From positions 1 to 7,309 of the forward strand of contig DAOVRE010000076.1 in the NCBI GenBank assembly GCA_030628305.1: a stretch of DNA of 7,309 nt, read 5' to 3'. A model generated the notes under the pieces. The model saw only the letters and a program-made list of their open reading frames with translations. It was not told where the DNA came from and made no database searches. Shown piece by piece: positions 1 to 5,970 of the stretch. Both the position numbers and the translations under genes were made by a program. The first letter of the stretch is position 1; every line of letters starts with the position of its first letter. The DNA comes from Candidatus Heimdallarchaeota archaeon (lineage in GTDB: Archaea; Asgardarchaeota; Heimdallarchaeia; Heimdallarchaeales; Heimdallarchaeaceae).

Positions 1-30
1 AAAGAAAAGATAATCACTTTCTTCTCTATT

Positions 31-40
31 TTTATATATA
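31..40 (+). promoter_or_regulatory. TATA-like box for the GET3/ArsA ATPase gene
   Basis: The sequence TTTATATATA is a good match to an archaeal TATA box. Its centre lies about 26 nt before the ATG at 61, so transcription would start at or next to the start codon, giving a leaderless mRNA. No Shine-Dalgarno sequence precedes the ATG, which fits. The assignment rests on sequence and spacing only. Confidence 0.6.
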
Positions 41-60
41 GCTGTTATTTAGAAAAAACA

Positions 61-1035
61 ATGACACTTACTAATCTTTTAGAGATGGATCTTAAATTCA
101 TTTTAGTTGGAGGGAAAGGTGGAGTAGGGAAAACAAGTGTTGCTTCATCCCTAGCTATCTCTCTAGCAGAAAGCGGTAGAAGAGTTCTAATCATTTCTAC
201 AGACCCAGCTCACAGCGTCTCCGATTCATTCGATTTAGATTTCTCTAGTGGAGAAATTGAGAAGGTTAAAGGAATAAAAGGCGAACTATATGCTTTGGAA
301 ATTAACCCTGAAAAAGCGGGAGATGAAATCTCAAAAGTCATAGGCAAACCTATGGATTCCAGTGATTTTTCAAATTTAACAAACATCCCTGGATTATCGG
401 AATTGCAAGGGTTAGGACAAGATATGCAATCTATGCCACAGCCAGGGATGGATGAAGCTTTATCTTTTGCAAAAATTCTTGAGTACGCAGATGATGATTC
501 ATATGACACAATTATTCTAGACACAGCACCCACAGGACATACTCTAAGACTTCTAAATATTCCAGAATTCCTAGATTCATTCCTTGGGAGAATGCTGAAA
601 ATGCGCTCGTTTCTTTCTAATGCGATGACCATGATGAAGTCTCTTTTTGGTGCAAAGGGAGAAAAAGATAATACAATTGAGAATTTAGAGATTATGAAAG
701 AAAAAGTGCTCATAGCAAGAGATCTGCTTATGGACGAGGAGAGAACACAATTCGTTAAAGTAATGATACCAACAATGATGAGTATATTTGAAACTGAAAG
801 ACTTGTTGAAGAACTAGATTCTCATTCGATTGCACACAAATTCGTTGTTGTAAATATGATAAATCCTGATAACCCTAATTGTCAATATTGTTCACATAGG
901 CGTATGGAGCATATGGAAAATATAAAATATATTGAATCAGTTTTTGGGAAGGACAATTTAACTTCTGTTGACGCCTTTGATCGAGAAATTCGAGGAATTG
1001 ATATGTTAAAGTTTTTCGCCGATAATCTGCTATAA
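61..1035 (+). CDS. GET3/ArsA-family ATPase (TRC40-like tail-anchored protein targeting factor)
   Basis: This is a P-loop ATPase of the GET3/ArsA (SIMIBI) class, 324 aa, the usual length for a single-domain GET3. The deviant Walker A GGKGGVGKTS is at residues 17-26, the switch I motif DPAHS at 48-52, and the DTAPTGHTLRLL switch II/ArsA signature at 154-165. A CxxC pair (C274, C277) matches the zinc-binding dimer interface of eukaryotic Get3. Residues 178-197 are rich in methionine and hydrophobic residues (five Met), as expected for the groove that holds a tail-anchor helix. No arsenic-resistance genes are nearby, so cytosolic delivery of membrane proteins is more likely than arsenite efflux; that is inference. 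The ATG at 61 is preferred because a TATA box lies about 26 nt upstream; M9 (ATG at 85) is an alternative just before the core fold. The gene is followed after 40 bp by a TatD-family gene on the same strand. Confidence 0.92.
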   Translation: MTLTNLLEMDLKFILVGGKGGVGKTSVASSLAISLAESGRRVLIISTDPAHSVSDSFDLDFSSGEIEKVKGIKGELYALEINPEKAGDEISKVIGKPMDSSDFSNLTNIPGLSELQGLGQDMQSMPQPGMDEALSFAKILEYADDDSYDTIILDTAPTGHTLRLLNIPEFLDSFLGRMLKMRSFLSNAMTMMKSLFGAKGEKDNTIENLEIMKEKVLIARDLLMDEERTQFVKVMIPTMMSIFETERLVEELDSHSIAHKFVVVNMINPDNPNCQYCSHRRMEHMENIKYIESVFGKDNLTSVDAFDREIRGIDMLKFFADNLL

Positions 1036-1044
1036 TTTTATATA
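1036..1044 (+). promoter_or_regulatory. TATA-like box for the TatD-family gene
   Basis: TTTTATATA begins directly after the ATPase stop codon. Its centre is about 36 nt before the ATG at 1076, which would give a 5' leader of roughly 10 nt. It suggests that the TatD-family gene can be transcribed on its own, although read-through from the ATPase gene is also possible across the 40-bp gap. Confidence 0.45.
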
Positions 1045-1075
1045 GGAAAAAATACACTACTATTTCGGGAATTTA

Positions 1076-1870
1076 ATGCAGTCAGATGCTACTATAAACA
1101 TTGAAAGAACCTCTGAAATGGTTTACGCTGATGGACATTGTCACTTAGTTCCAGAATGGTTTGAATATGACGAGGTAGTCAAACTTACTGGAAAAGCAGT
1201 TGCAAGTGGTGTAAAATACATTATTAATTGTGCAATAGAGGCAAAATATTATGATTTTGGTCTCAAAACAAAGGATTTGCCAGGAGTTTATCTATCTGTT
1301 GGATTAGATACATCAAAAATAACAAAAGAAGGTGTTCAAGAGCTTAAGAAGTTCCATCTAGAGAATATTGATAATACAGTTGCAATAGGAGAGATAGGTC
1401 TTGATTTTCATTGGGTTAAGGAAGATGATAAGCGAAAGGAACAAGAAGAATATTTCAGAGAATTGATAGGCTTCGCAATGGAATTAGACAAACCATTAGT
1501 AATTCATTCGCGCGCGGCAGAAGAAAAAGCGATTAATATTTTGAAGGAAATGGGAGCAGATGAGGTTTTGATGCATTGTTTTGGAGGAACTGAAGAACAA
1601 GCAAAGGAAATATCAAGATTATCTTGGTACATTACTGTGCCCACTAGCGCTGTTTATAGAAAGAACTTTCAAAAAATACTAAAAGCTGTAGCATTGGATA
1701 GTTTAATGTTTGAAACAGATAGTCCTTTTCATTCATTAGAGAAAGGAGAAAAGAACGATCCTTCCAGCATACCAATTCTATGTCGTAAAGCTGCAAAGAT
1801 GCTTGAAGTCGAGGAGAAAGATTTGGCTTATATTACAACTAAAAATGTAAAAGATTTTTATCGGTTGTAG
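1076..1870 (+). CDS. TatD-family metal-dependent hydrolase (putative DNase)
   Basis: This 264-aa protein belongs to the TatD branch of the amidohydrolase superfamily, TIM-barrel enzymes that use two metal ions and often act as 3'-5' DNases. All expected metal ligands are visible: the HxH pair H21 and H23 in DGHCHL, E106 in GEIGLDFH, H144 in VIHSR, H167 in MHCFGG, and D215 in ETDSP. Catalytic competence is therefore likely; the natural substrate is unknown. Length is normal for the family. The first 14 residues precede the usual TatD N-terminus, and M15 (ATG at 1118) is a possible shorter start. The upstream start at 1076 is kept because it sits about 36 nt after a good TATA box, whereas only a weaker TATAAA-like sequence (1092-1099) serves the downstream ATG. 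The stop codon is 3 bp from the end of the convergent DegV-like gene. Confidence 0.9.
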   Translation: MQSDATINIERTSEMVYADGHCHLVPEWFEYDEVVKLTGKAVASGVKYIINCAIEAKYYDFGLKTKDLPGVYLSVGLDTSKITKEGVQELKKFHLENIDNTVAIGEIGLDFHWVKEDDKRKEQEEYFRELIGFAMELDKPLVIHSRAAEEKAINILKEMGADEVLMHCFGGTEEQAKEISRLSWYITVPTSAVYRKNFQKILKAVALDSLMFETDSPFHSLEKGEKNDPSSIPILCRKAAKMLEVEEKDLAYITTKNVKDFYRL

Positions 1871-1873
1871 ATT

Positions 1874-2710
1874 TTAGAGAAATGCAAAATCAATATAATT
1901 CTTTCCTAGAAGATAATGTGTAACAAGAGATGGACTAGTTTCGACAATGTTTGTATTTGAAACTATATCCTTTATTTTTCTTACATTTTTAAATAATGTT
2001 CCATAGTGAGTGATGTAAGCTGTTTTAATTTCCTTAGCTTGGTTTACAATCTCTACTCGTTTGATTATCTCGTTTACAAAGGATTTGATATTTCTCCCTC
2101 GCTTGACAGTTTCCCATCTACCATATAGTTCTTGATATAAGACATATGGACGGAAAGATGATATAAAAGTGGTATGCCAATTGCCTTTTCGAAGACCAAT
2201 AGTGTTCAACTGATCATTCTTCGAAAGGATTATCGAACTTATATGCTTGTTTAGGCTAATTGCTTCCTTACGAATTTCATTGATATTCTTAGCTTCCAAG
2301 GTGAATTTAGCTAATTCTTCAACGAAAATACCTGAAGAAGCACCAAATGTATGAGAATCGATGATATCAATGTCAATTTCAGAAACAAGTTTCTTAGCAA
2401 CTAAAGCATTTTCGAAAACAGCTGGAGTAATGTTAGAAGAATGTAAACTAATTATGGAACCGTAATTTTCAGAGAGGTAGGTATAAAGCTCGACAAAATC
2501 TTTAATGCTAGGAGCTAAGAGTTTGGAATTTCTATCCTCACAAACCAATTTAACTAGTTCAGGAGTTCTAACAGATTGAATTTGCGTTCTTTCTATGTGT
2601 TTTTGTCCAGAGTTATCTTCGATAACATAACCTAGTGGGTAAATATTATAGAGACTATACCATTGGTCAGGAATCTCTCTACTAGTATCAATAACAATAG
2701 CTGTATTCAT
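1874..2710 (-). CDS. DegV-family protein (putative fatty-acid/lipid-binding), divergent
   Basis: This 278-aa protein has the DegV layout. An N-terminal strand leads into DTSREIP (residues 8-14), corresponding to the family's DSTADLP. A serine segment LAPS (65-68) sits where DegV proteins have TSQPS. SLHSSNITPAVFENA (88-102) matches the SSxLSGTYQSA block, IDSHTFGASSG (117-127) the IDSK block, and the C-terminal domain has FRPYVLY followed by a KRGR segment. Bacterial DegV proteins bind a long-chain fatty acid, in Firmicutes as FakB partners of the kinase FakA. Here the TSQPS and LSGT motifs are degraded, so the ligand may differ, and no FakA-like kinase is visible in the window. It is the third minus-strand gene after aIF1 and the zinc-ribbon gene, 54 bp below the latter, and may also have its own weak promoter. 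No Shine-Dalgarno precedes the ATG. The family call is good; the function is inferred. Confidence 0.82.
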   Translation of the reverse strand: MNTAIVIDTSREIPDQWYSLYNIYPLGYVIEDNSGQKHIERTQIQSVRTPELVKLVCEDRNSKLLAPSIKDFVELYTYLSENYGSIISLHSSNITPAVFENALVAKKLVSEIDIDIIDSHTFGASSGIFVEELAKFTLEAKNINEIRKEAISLNKHISSIILSKNDQLNTIGLRKGNWHTTFISSFRPYVLYQELYGRWETVKRGRNIKSFVNEIIKRVEIVNQAKEIKTAYITHYGTLFKNVRKIKDIVSNTNIVETSPSLVTHYLLGKNYIDFAFL

Positions 2711-2737
2711 CGTGATAGGTCAATTTATTTGACATAT

Positions 2738-2745
2738 TAGATAAA
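2738..2745 (-). promoter_or_regulatory. Possible TATA-like box before the DegV-like gene
   Basis: On the minus strand TTTATCTA lies about 32 nt before the DegV-like ATG at 2710. The spacing suits a near-leaderless start, but the match is weak and the gene could equally be expressed from the aIF1 promoter by read-through. Confidence 0.3.
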
Positions 2746-2764
2746 TCTTATGTTTTGCAGATTT

Positions 2765-3028
2765 TTACTTTGTGGATTTGCGACCTTGTTTCTCCAAAAA
2801 TTCTTTATAATCATCTCTATCAACTTCAATAGCTAAAGTCCCAGTCCAATTGCATTCTGGATTTTCACAACTGTAGCTGGAGGCTATAAAAAATCCAGGA
2901 GTCATCTTAGATGGTGAGAAACATTTTGGACACACGGTAAGGGTTTCTTTAATAGATCTCCTACGAACACTAGGTTCTCCAAAAATTTCTTCAAAAGGTT
3001 CTTCATCATTAGCAGTTATATAGGACAC
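2765..3028 (-). CDS. Small zinc-ribbon protein, function unknown
   Basis: This 87-aa protein is one I do not recognise by name. Its centre is a four-cysteine zinc ribbon: C33-P-K-C36, a 17-residue turn, then C54-x4-C59 followed by NWTG and a beta-strand-like LAIEVD. An acidic N-terminus (EEPFEEIF, residues 9-16) and an RRR segment (22-24) flank it, and the C-terminus is basic. It has no signal peptide or membrane segment. The start is a GTG at 3026-3028, only 5 bp after the aIF1 stop codon; the next methionine is M42, inside the ribbon, so the GTG is needed. The tight spacing points to cotranscription and coupled translation with aIF1. A nucleic-acid or protein-binding role in translation or transcription is plausible from the neighbour and fold, but this is inference only. 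Confidence 0.8.
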   Translation of the reverse strand: MSYITANDEEPFEEIFGEPSVRRRSIKETLTVCPKCFSPSKMTPGFFIASSYSCENPECNWTGTLAIEVDRDDYKEFLEKQGRKSTK

Positions 3029-3033
3029 CTGGT

Positions 3034-3393
3034 TTAGAATTGTACTTCAATATTATCAGTTGGGTAGCCGAATTTAGCAAGAAGGTCCTTAACTTTATGT
3101 CTGTGGTCTCCTTGTAATTCAATTCTGCCTTCTTTAGCAGTTCCACCACAAGCAAATTTTGTTTTAAGTTTCTTGGCTAGAGCACTAAGATCAACCTCTT
3201 GAGGGTCAATTCCAGTTATAACAGTATATTTCTTCCCCCATTTCCGGGTTTCCATAACAACTCGAACAATTTGTTCTTCTTTTGCTATTTCTTCACAAAC
3301 ACACAAGTCTAATTTTGGTAATCCACAAATATCGCAGAGTTCGTCTTCTGACACAATTACAAAGAGAGAATTATACTTTTTATACTTTGTCAT
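3034..3393 (-). CDS. Translation initiation factor aIF1 (SUI1/eIF1 family)
   Basis: aIF1 binds the small ribosomal subunit near the P site and helps choose the start codon. The SUI1 domain occupies about residues 42-119, with the conserved basic loop KWGKKYT (52-58), the segment KKLKTKFACGGT (74-85), then GRIELQGDHR and a C-terminal LLAKFGYP. An N-terminal zinc knuckle, CDICGLPK followed by CVC (C20, C23, C31, C33), is typical of archaeal members. The start is uncertain. The ATG at 3393 gives 119 aa with about 18 residues before the knuckle. A GTG at 3354 (residue 14) would give 106 aa and an N-terminus closer to that of other archaeal aIF1 proteins, and it has its own TATA-like box 26 nt upstream. 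The gene is first in a minus-strand run with the zinc-ribbon and DegV-like genes, and divergent from the radical SAM gene. Confidence 0.93.
   Translation of the reverse strand: MTKYKKYNSLFVIVSEDELCDICGLPKLDLCVCEEIAKEEQIVRVVMETRKWGKKYTVITGIDPQEVDLSALAKKLKTKFACGGTAKEGRIELQGDHRHKVKDLLAKFGYPTDNIEVQF
3377..3384 (-). promoter_or_regulatory. TATA-like box inside the annotated 5' end of aIF1
   Basis: On the minus strand TATAAAAA lies downstream of the ATG at 3393 and about 26 nt before the in-frame GTG at 3354. If used, it would give a leaderless aIF1 mRNA starting with that GTG. It could also be chance in an AT-rich lysine/tyrosine-coding stretch. Confidence 0.3.
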
Positions 3394-3424
3394 TGAAAGA
3401 TATCTTTTCGTATTCAGTTGAGAA

Positions 3425-3440
3425 AATAATTTAAATAAAA
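3425..3440. promoter_or_regulatory. Divergent promoter region between aIF1 and the radical SAM gene
   Basis: This T/A-only core lies in the 65-bp divergent gap. On the plus strand TTTAAATA (3430-3437) is centred about 26 nt before the GTG at 3459, fitting a leaderless radical SAM mRNA. On the minus strand the same bases read TTTTATTTAAA, about 40 nt before the aIF1 ATG at 3393, fitting a leader of roughly 15 nt. One TATA-like element may thus serve both directions, or two overlapping ones may exist. Confidence 0.5.
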
Positions 3441-3458
3441 TGATTATAAGGGGTTCAT

Positions 3459-5069
3459 GTGAGTATTTTAATCATTGATGCTCTAGCAGCTAATGAAGGA
3501 CGAAGAAGATTTTCTCGCGATGTCATAGGTGTTGGACCAAGACTATTAGCAGGAATCTGTTTGAAGAATAATATAGATTCACAAATTGCCCGAGTGGAAG
3601 ATATCATTGAGGGGAAAATGGAGTCACAAATTTATGATTCCAATACAATATTGATTAGTGCAATGTCAGTTGACAAAATAGCAGTAGAGAGAGCGTTAAA
3701 AAAAATACGAGAAGAAAATGCAGAAAGCTTGATTATTCTTGGAGGACCGATTTTATCAGAACCTGAATTTTTGTTCACAAATGAAATCGACATTGGTATA
3801 GTAGGTGAAGGAGAGTGGGTTTTAGATGATCTAATCAAAAATGATTTCTCAGTAAATGCATTTCTTGAAGATAAGAGCAAAGAGGATTATTTTTGGACTA
3901 AAGAAGGAAAATCATTCCTGATAGAACAGAAAAACAAGAAAAATCTCAATGCTTTTGACGAATTCAAACCTTCTGTCGATAATATCACAGATTATCCTGA
4001 TTATTGGTTTTCTAAGGTTTATGTCGAAGTAGTAAGAGGTTGTTCTAATCATTATAGAGGGGAAATAGTAAGAGATTTAGGAGGTTGCAGTAATTGTGGA
4101 AACTGTGACGACATAGATACCATCAAACATGGTGATTGTCCTGAGGATATTCCTCCAGGTTGTGGTTTTTGCAGTGTTTCAGCAACTTTTGGAGCACCAT
4201 TAAGTAAGCCAATGAAGCAGGTTGAAAACGAGATAGAAGCACTTCTAAATAAGGGTGTAAGGAAAATCATCTTATCGGCTCCTGGCTTCCTTGATTATTA
4301 TAGAGAACCGAATAATAAACCAATATACTCTCCAACTTATCCACCAGTTAATATAGAAAAAGTAGAGGAACTATTATCAAAATTAGCAAAAATTCGAGAT
4401 GAACAAAAACACAAATGTAGCATTGCAATAGAAAATATTAAACCACCTCTAGTTACTCCAAAAATCGCTGAGATTGTAGGGAAATATCTCCCCAAGACAG
4501 CTGTGAGTATAGGTTGCGAAACTTTCGATGAGATACTCAGTAATAAAATTGGGAGACCATCCAGTCCAAGCAAAGCCTTAGAAGCAGCAAAGATGTTCGT
4601 TGAGAATGGAATTAATTCACAAATATATCTTATACATTCTTTACCAGGAGAGACGGTACAATCTCTTGATATAACAAGAAAAGTTGTTGAAAAGGAATTA
4701 GGAGATTTTGCTGAAAAAATAACTGTTTATCGGTATCTACCTTTACCTAATTCACCCTTTTCAGAAACAGGAGCTAAAATCACTCACGATAGATATCTGA
4801 TGAAAGTTAAACGTGAAGAATTGAAAAAAGCCATCATAAATTTCAATAAACACAAGAAAACACAAATGATAGGGGAAAAGATAGAAGTCATAATAGCTGA
4901 AAAAGACAAAGTAAGAGAAAATACTTACATTTGTTATCCATTATACAGTGGTCCTGCTGTCAGTATTGAATCCGAAGAGAAGTTACTAGGAAGATTAGCT
5001 AAAGTAGAGATATCAAAGATGTTAAGTGATAAATTAGTTAAAGGAGAGATAATTGAAATCCTAGAATAA
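3459..5069 (+). CDS. Radical SAM enzyme with B12-binding-like N-terminal domain and C-terminal TRAM domain
   Basis: This is a 536-aa radical SAM enzyme of the COG1032-like group. The N-terminal ~130 residues resemble a cobalamin-binding Rossmann domain, with GGP at 95-97 and VGEGEW at 115-120, but no DxHxxG cobalamin-ligand motif is seen. The 4Fe-4S motif is unusual: R193-G194-C195 is separated from G234-CGFC (C235, C238) by about 39 residues containing C210, C213, C216 and C227. Later core features are GCET (352-355) and LPGET (396-399), as expected for a radical SAM barrel. The last ~67 residues (470-536) look like a TRAM RNA-binding domain, starting IGEKIEV and ending VKGEII. Cytosolic modification of tRNA, rRNA or a ribosomal protein is a reasonable guess; the reaction is unknown. 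The start is a GTG; an overlapping ATG at 3457 is out of frame and runs straight into a stop. The upstream TATA spacing supports the GTG. Confidence 0.88.
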   Translation: MSILIIDALAANEGRRRFSRDVIGVGPRLLAGICLKNNIDSQIARVEDIIEGKMESQIYDSNTILISAMSVDKIAVERALKKIREENAESLIILGGPILSEPEFLFTNEIDIGIVGEGEWVLDDLIKNDFSVNAFLEDKSKEDYFWTKEGKSFLIEQKNKKNLNAFDEFKPSVDNITDYPDYWFSKVYVEVVRGCSNHYRGEIVRDLGGCSNCGNCDDIDTIKHGDCPEDIPPGCGFCSVSATFGAPLSKPMKQVENEIEALLNKGVRKIILSAPGFLDYYREPNNKPIYSPTYPPVNIEKVEELLSKLAKIRDEQKHKCSIAIENIKPPLVTPKIAEIVGKYLPKTAVSIGCETFDEILSNKIGRPSSPSKALEAAKMFVENGINSQIYLIHSLPGETVQSLDITRKVVEKELGDFAEKITVYRYLPLPNSPFSETGAKITHDRYLMKVKREELKKAIINFNKHKKTQMIGEKIEVIIAEKDKVRENTYICYPLYSGPAVSIESEEKLLGRLAKVEISKMLSDKLVKGEIIEILE

Positions 5070-5115
5070 ACTATGCATTCAAAACAATTAATTCTCATAG
5101 AAAAGTGTAAAAGTG

Positions 5116-5123
5116 TTTATTCT
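5116..5123 (+). promoter_or_regulatory. Possible TATA-like box before the signal-anchored protein
   Basis: TTTATTCT is centred about 15 nt before the GTG at 5135 but about 30 nt before the in-frame ATG at 5150. The spacing favours the ATG as the real start. The match to the TATA consensus is only moderate. Confidence 0.3.
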
Positions 5124-5134
5124 ATTGTACTATT

Positions 5135-5557
5135 GTGAAACGTAATATAATGACTAAGAGAGAAGCAATTTATATTATTCTCACGATGATAACTATTGGG
5201 GGAATCGTCACAACTATCTTTCTACTTTTGCCTGGAGGAAACAACTTTCAAGAACCAACAGTTGTTTTTGAAATAGGGGAGTTACAGAGTGCTAGTGGTG
5301 ATCTGTTGGATTTACCTGTGAATATCACTTGTCTTAACGCATCTATTACTTTAGTTAGTGTTTCAAGTAATCCATGTATAAGTTTAGGAGTATACAATAA
5401 CGAAAGTGTAGAAATTATTCCATTTTTTATTCCTGTAAATGATACTCAAACTGTTTTCCTTAGATGCTCTTTTAATGAGAATATTATCTATTTCATAGAA
5501 TTTCATTTTCAGCTTCAAGGGTATATATTCACAAAGAATCTAAAATTTGAATATTAA
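5135..5557 (+). CDS. Small signal-anchored extracytoplasmic protein, function unknown
   Basis: I do not recognise this 140-aa protein. Basic residues (KR, TKRE) precede one hydrophobic helix at about residues 12-32, after which comes LPGGNN and a beta-rich domain of about 105 residues. This predicts an N-terminal membrane anchor or uncleaved signal with the rest outside the cell. Four N-glycosylation sequons lie in the exported part (N63-I-T, N68-A-S, N89-E-S, N102-D-T), consistent with an archaeal surface glycoprotein. Cysteines are C66, C81 and C111; there is no lipobox. The C-terminus is the end of a strand-like segment, without a second membrane helix or sorting motif. The start is uncertain: GTG at 5135, or the ATG at 5150 (M6), which a TATA-like box favours and which keeps the helix intact. 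It lies 65 bp after the radical SAM gene and converges on a zinc-ribbon membrane protein gene 40 bp away. Confidence 0.75.
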   Translation: MKRNIMTKREAIYIILTMITIGGIVTTIFLLLPGGNNFQEPTVVFEIGELQSASGDLLDLPVNITCLNASITLVSVSSNPCISLGVYNNESVEIIPFFIPVNDTQTVFLRCSFNENIIYFIEFHFQLQGYIFTKNLKFEY

Positions 5558-5597
5558 CATTAGAAGATTTTGTGGAATGATTCCCAATAGAGTTTTG

Positions 5598-5894
5598 TCA
5601 ATATTTATCTTTTCTTTTGAAATAGAAACCGATTGCACATTGAAATGAACAAATGATTGCTACTACCCCTGTTGCAATACCATAACCTAATAATCTAAGC
5701 GCTGGATTTGGAATTACTAATGCAAAAAATATCAAAAAAATTGCAAAAATTCCAAAAAAGGTTGCAGCAGCAAAGACATAGTCTGCAGTTCCTACTGCAT
5801 AACATCTATAAGAGCAATAACCATTTGAGTTCCATCGAAGGCTCCAAAATATGCTAATGTCTCCACTCCCACATACCTTACATGTTCTTGGCAT
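5598..5894 (-). CDS. Zinc-ribbon/treble-clef protein with two membrane helices, paralogue B
   Basis: This 98-aa protein of unknown function is a tandem paralogue of its upstream neighbour. The N-terminal cytosolic-type head holds C5-K-V-C8 and, 18 residues on, C27-x3-C31 in YCSYRC, a likely zinc site of zinc-ribbon or treble-clef (TRASH-like) type. GTADYVFAAA follows, then two hydrophobic helices at about residues 40-61 and 66-90, and a basic tail GFYFKRK that should face the cytosol together with the zinc head. The reading frame stays open to 5939, which would add 15 residues. I choose the ATG at 5894 because a TATA box (5921-5930, minus strand) lies inside that extension at the right distance and because the shorter form aligns with the N-terminus of the paralogue. 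It is the last gene of the minus-strand series glyS, rpoP, paralogue A, paralogue B. Confidence 0.75.
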   Translation of the reverse strand: MPRTCKVCGSGDISIFWSLRWNSNGYCSYRCYAVGTADYVFAAATFFGIFAIFLIFFALVIPNPALRLLGYGIATGVVAIICSFQCAIGFYFKRKDKY

Positions 5895-5920
5895 ATAATC
5901 AATATATTTTTGGTAAAATA

Positions 5921-5930
5921 GATATAAAAA
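5921..5930 (-). promoter_or_regulatory. TATA-like box for membrane paralogue B
   Basis: On the minus strand TTTTTATATC is a good archaeal TATA match, centred about 32 nt before the ATG at 5894. It implies a separate transcript for paralogue B with a very short leader, and it argues against the longer start at 5939. Confidence 0.5.
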
Positions 5931-5970
5931 GTGTTGCAAAAACTATCCTGCATCTATTTCAGTATTCTGT

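Noticed and set aside
210..713. 167-codon open frame on the minus strand inside the GET3/ArsA gene
   Set aside because: It lies wholly opposite a gene with clear family motifs, has serine-rich, compositionally odd translation and no recognisable domain.
875..1057. 60-codon minus-strand frame over the end of the GET3/ArsA gene
   Set aside because: It overlaps the conserved CxxC coding region and has no family features.
3457..3459. ATG overlapping the GTG start of the radical SAM gene
   Set aside because: It is out of frame and followed directly by a TGA stop codon.
3632..4573. Three minus-strand frames (3632-3880, 4052-4270, 4337-4573) within the radical SAM gene
   Set aside because: All lie opposite conserved radical SAM coding sequence and show no motifs of their own.
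5574..5584. Short palindrome GGAATGATTCC between convergent genes, as a terminator or operator
   Set aside because: The stem is only four to five base pairs with a tiny loop and no T-run follows on either strand, so chance is a sufficient explanation.
5895..5939. N-terminal 15-residue extension of membrane paralogue B
   Set aside because: A TATA-like box at 5921-5930 lies within it and the paralogue has no matching extension.
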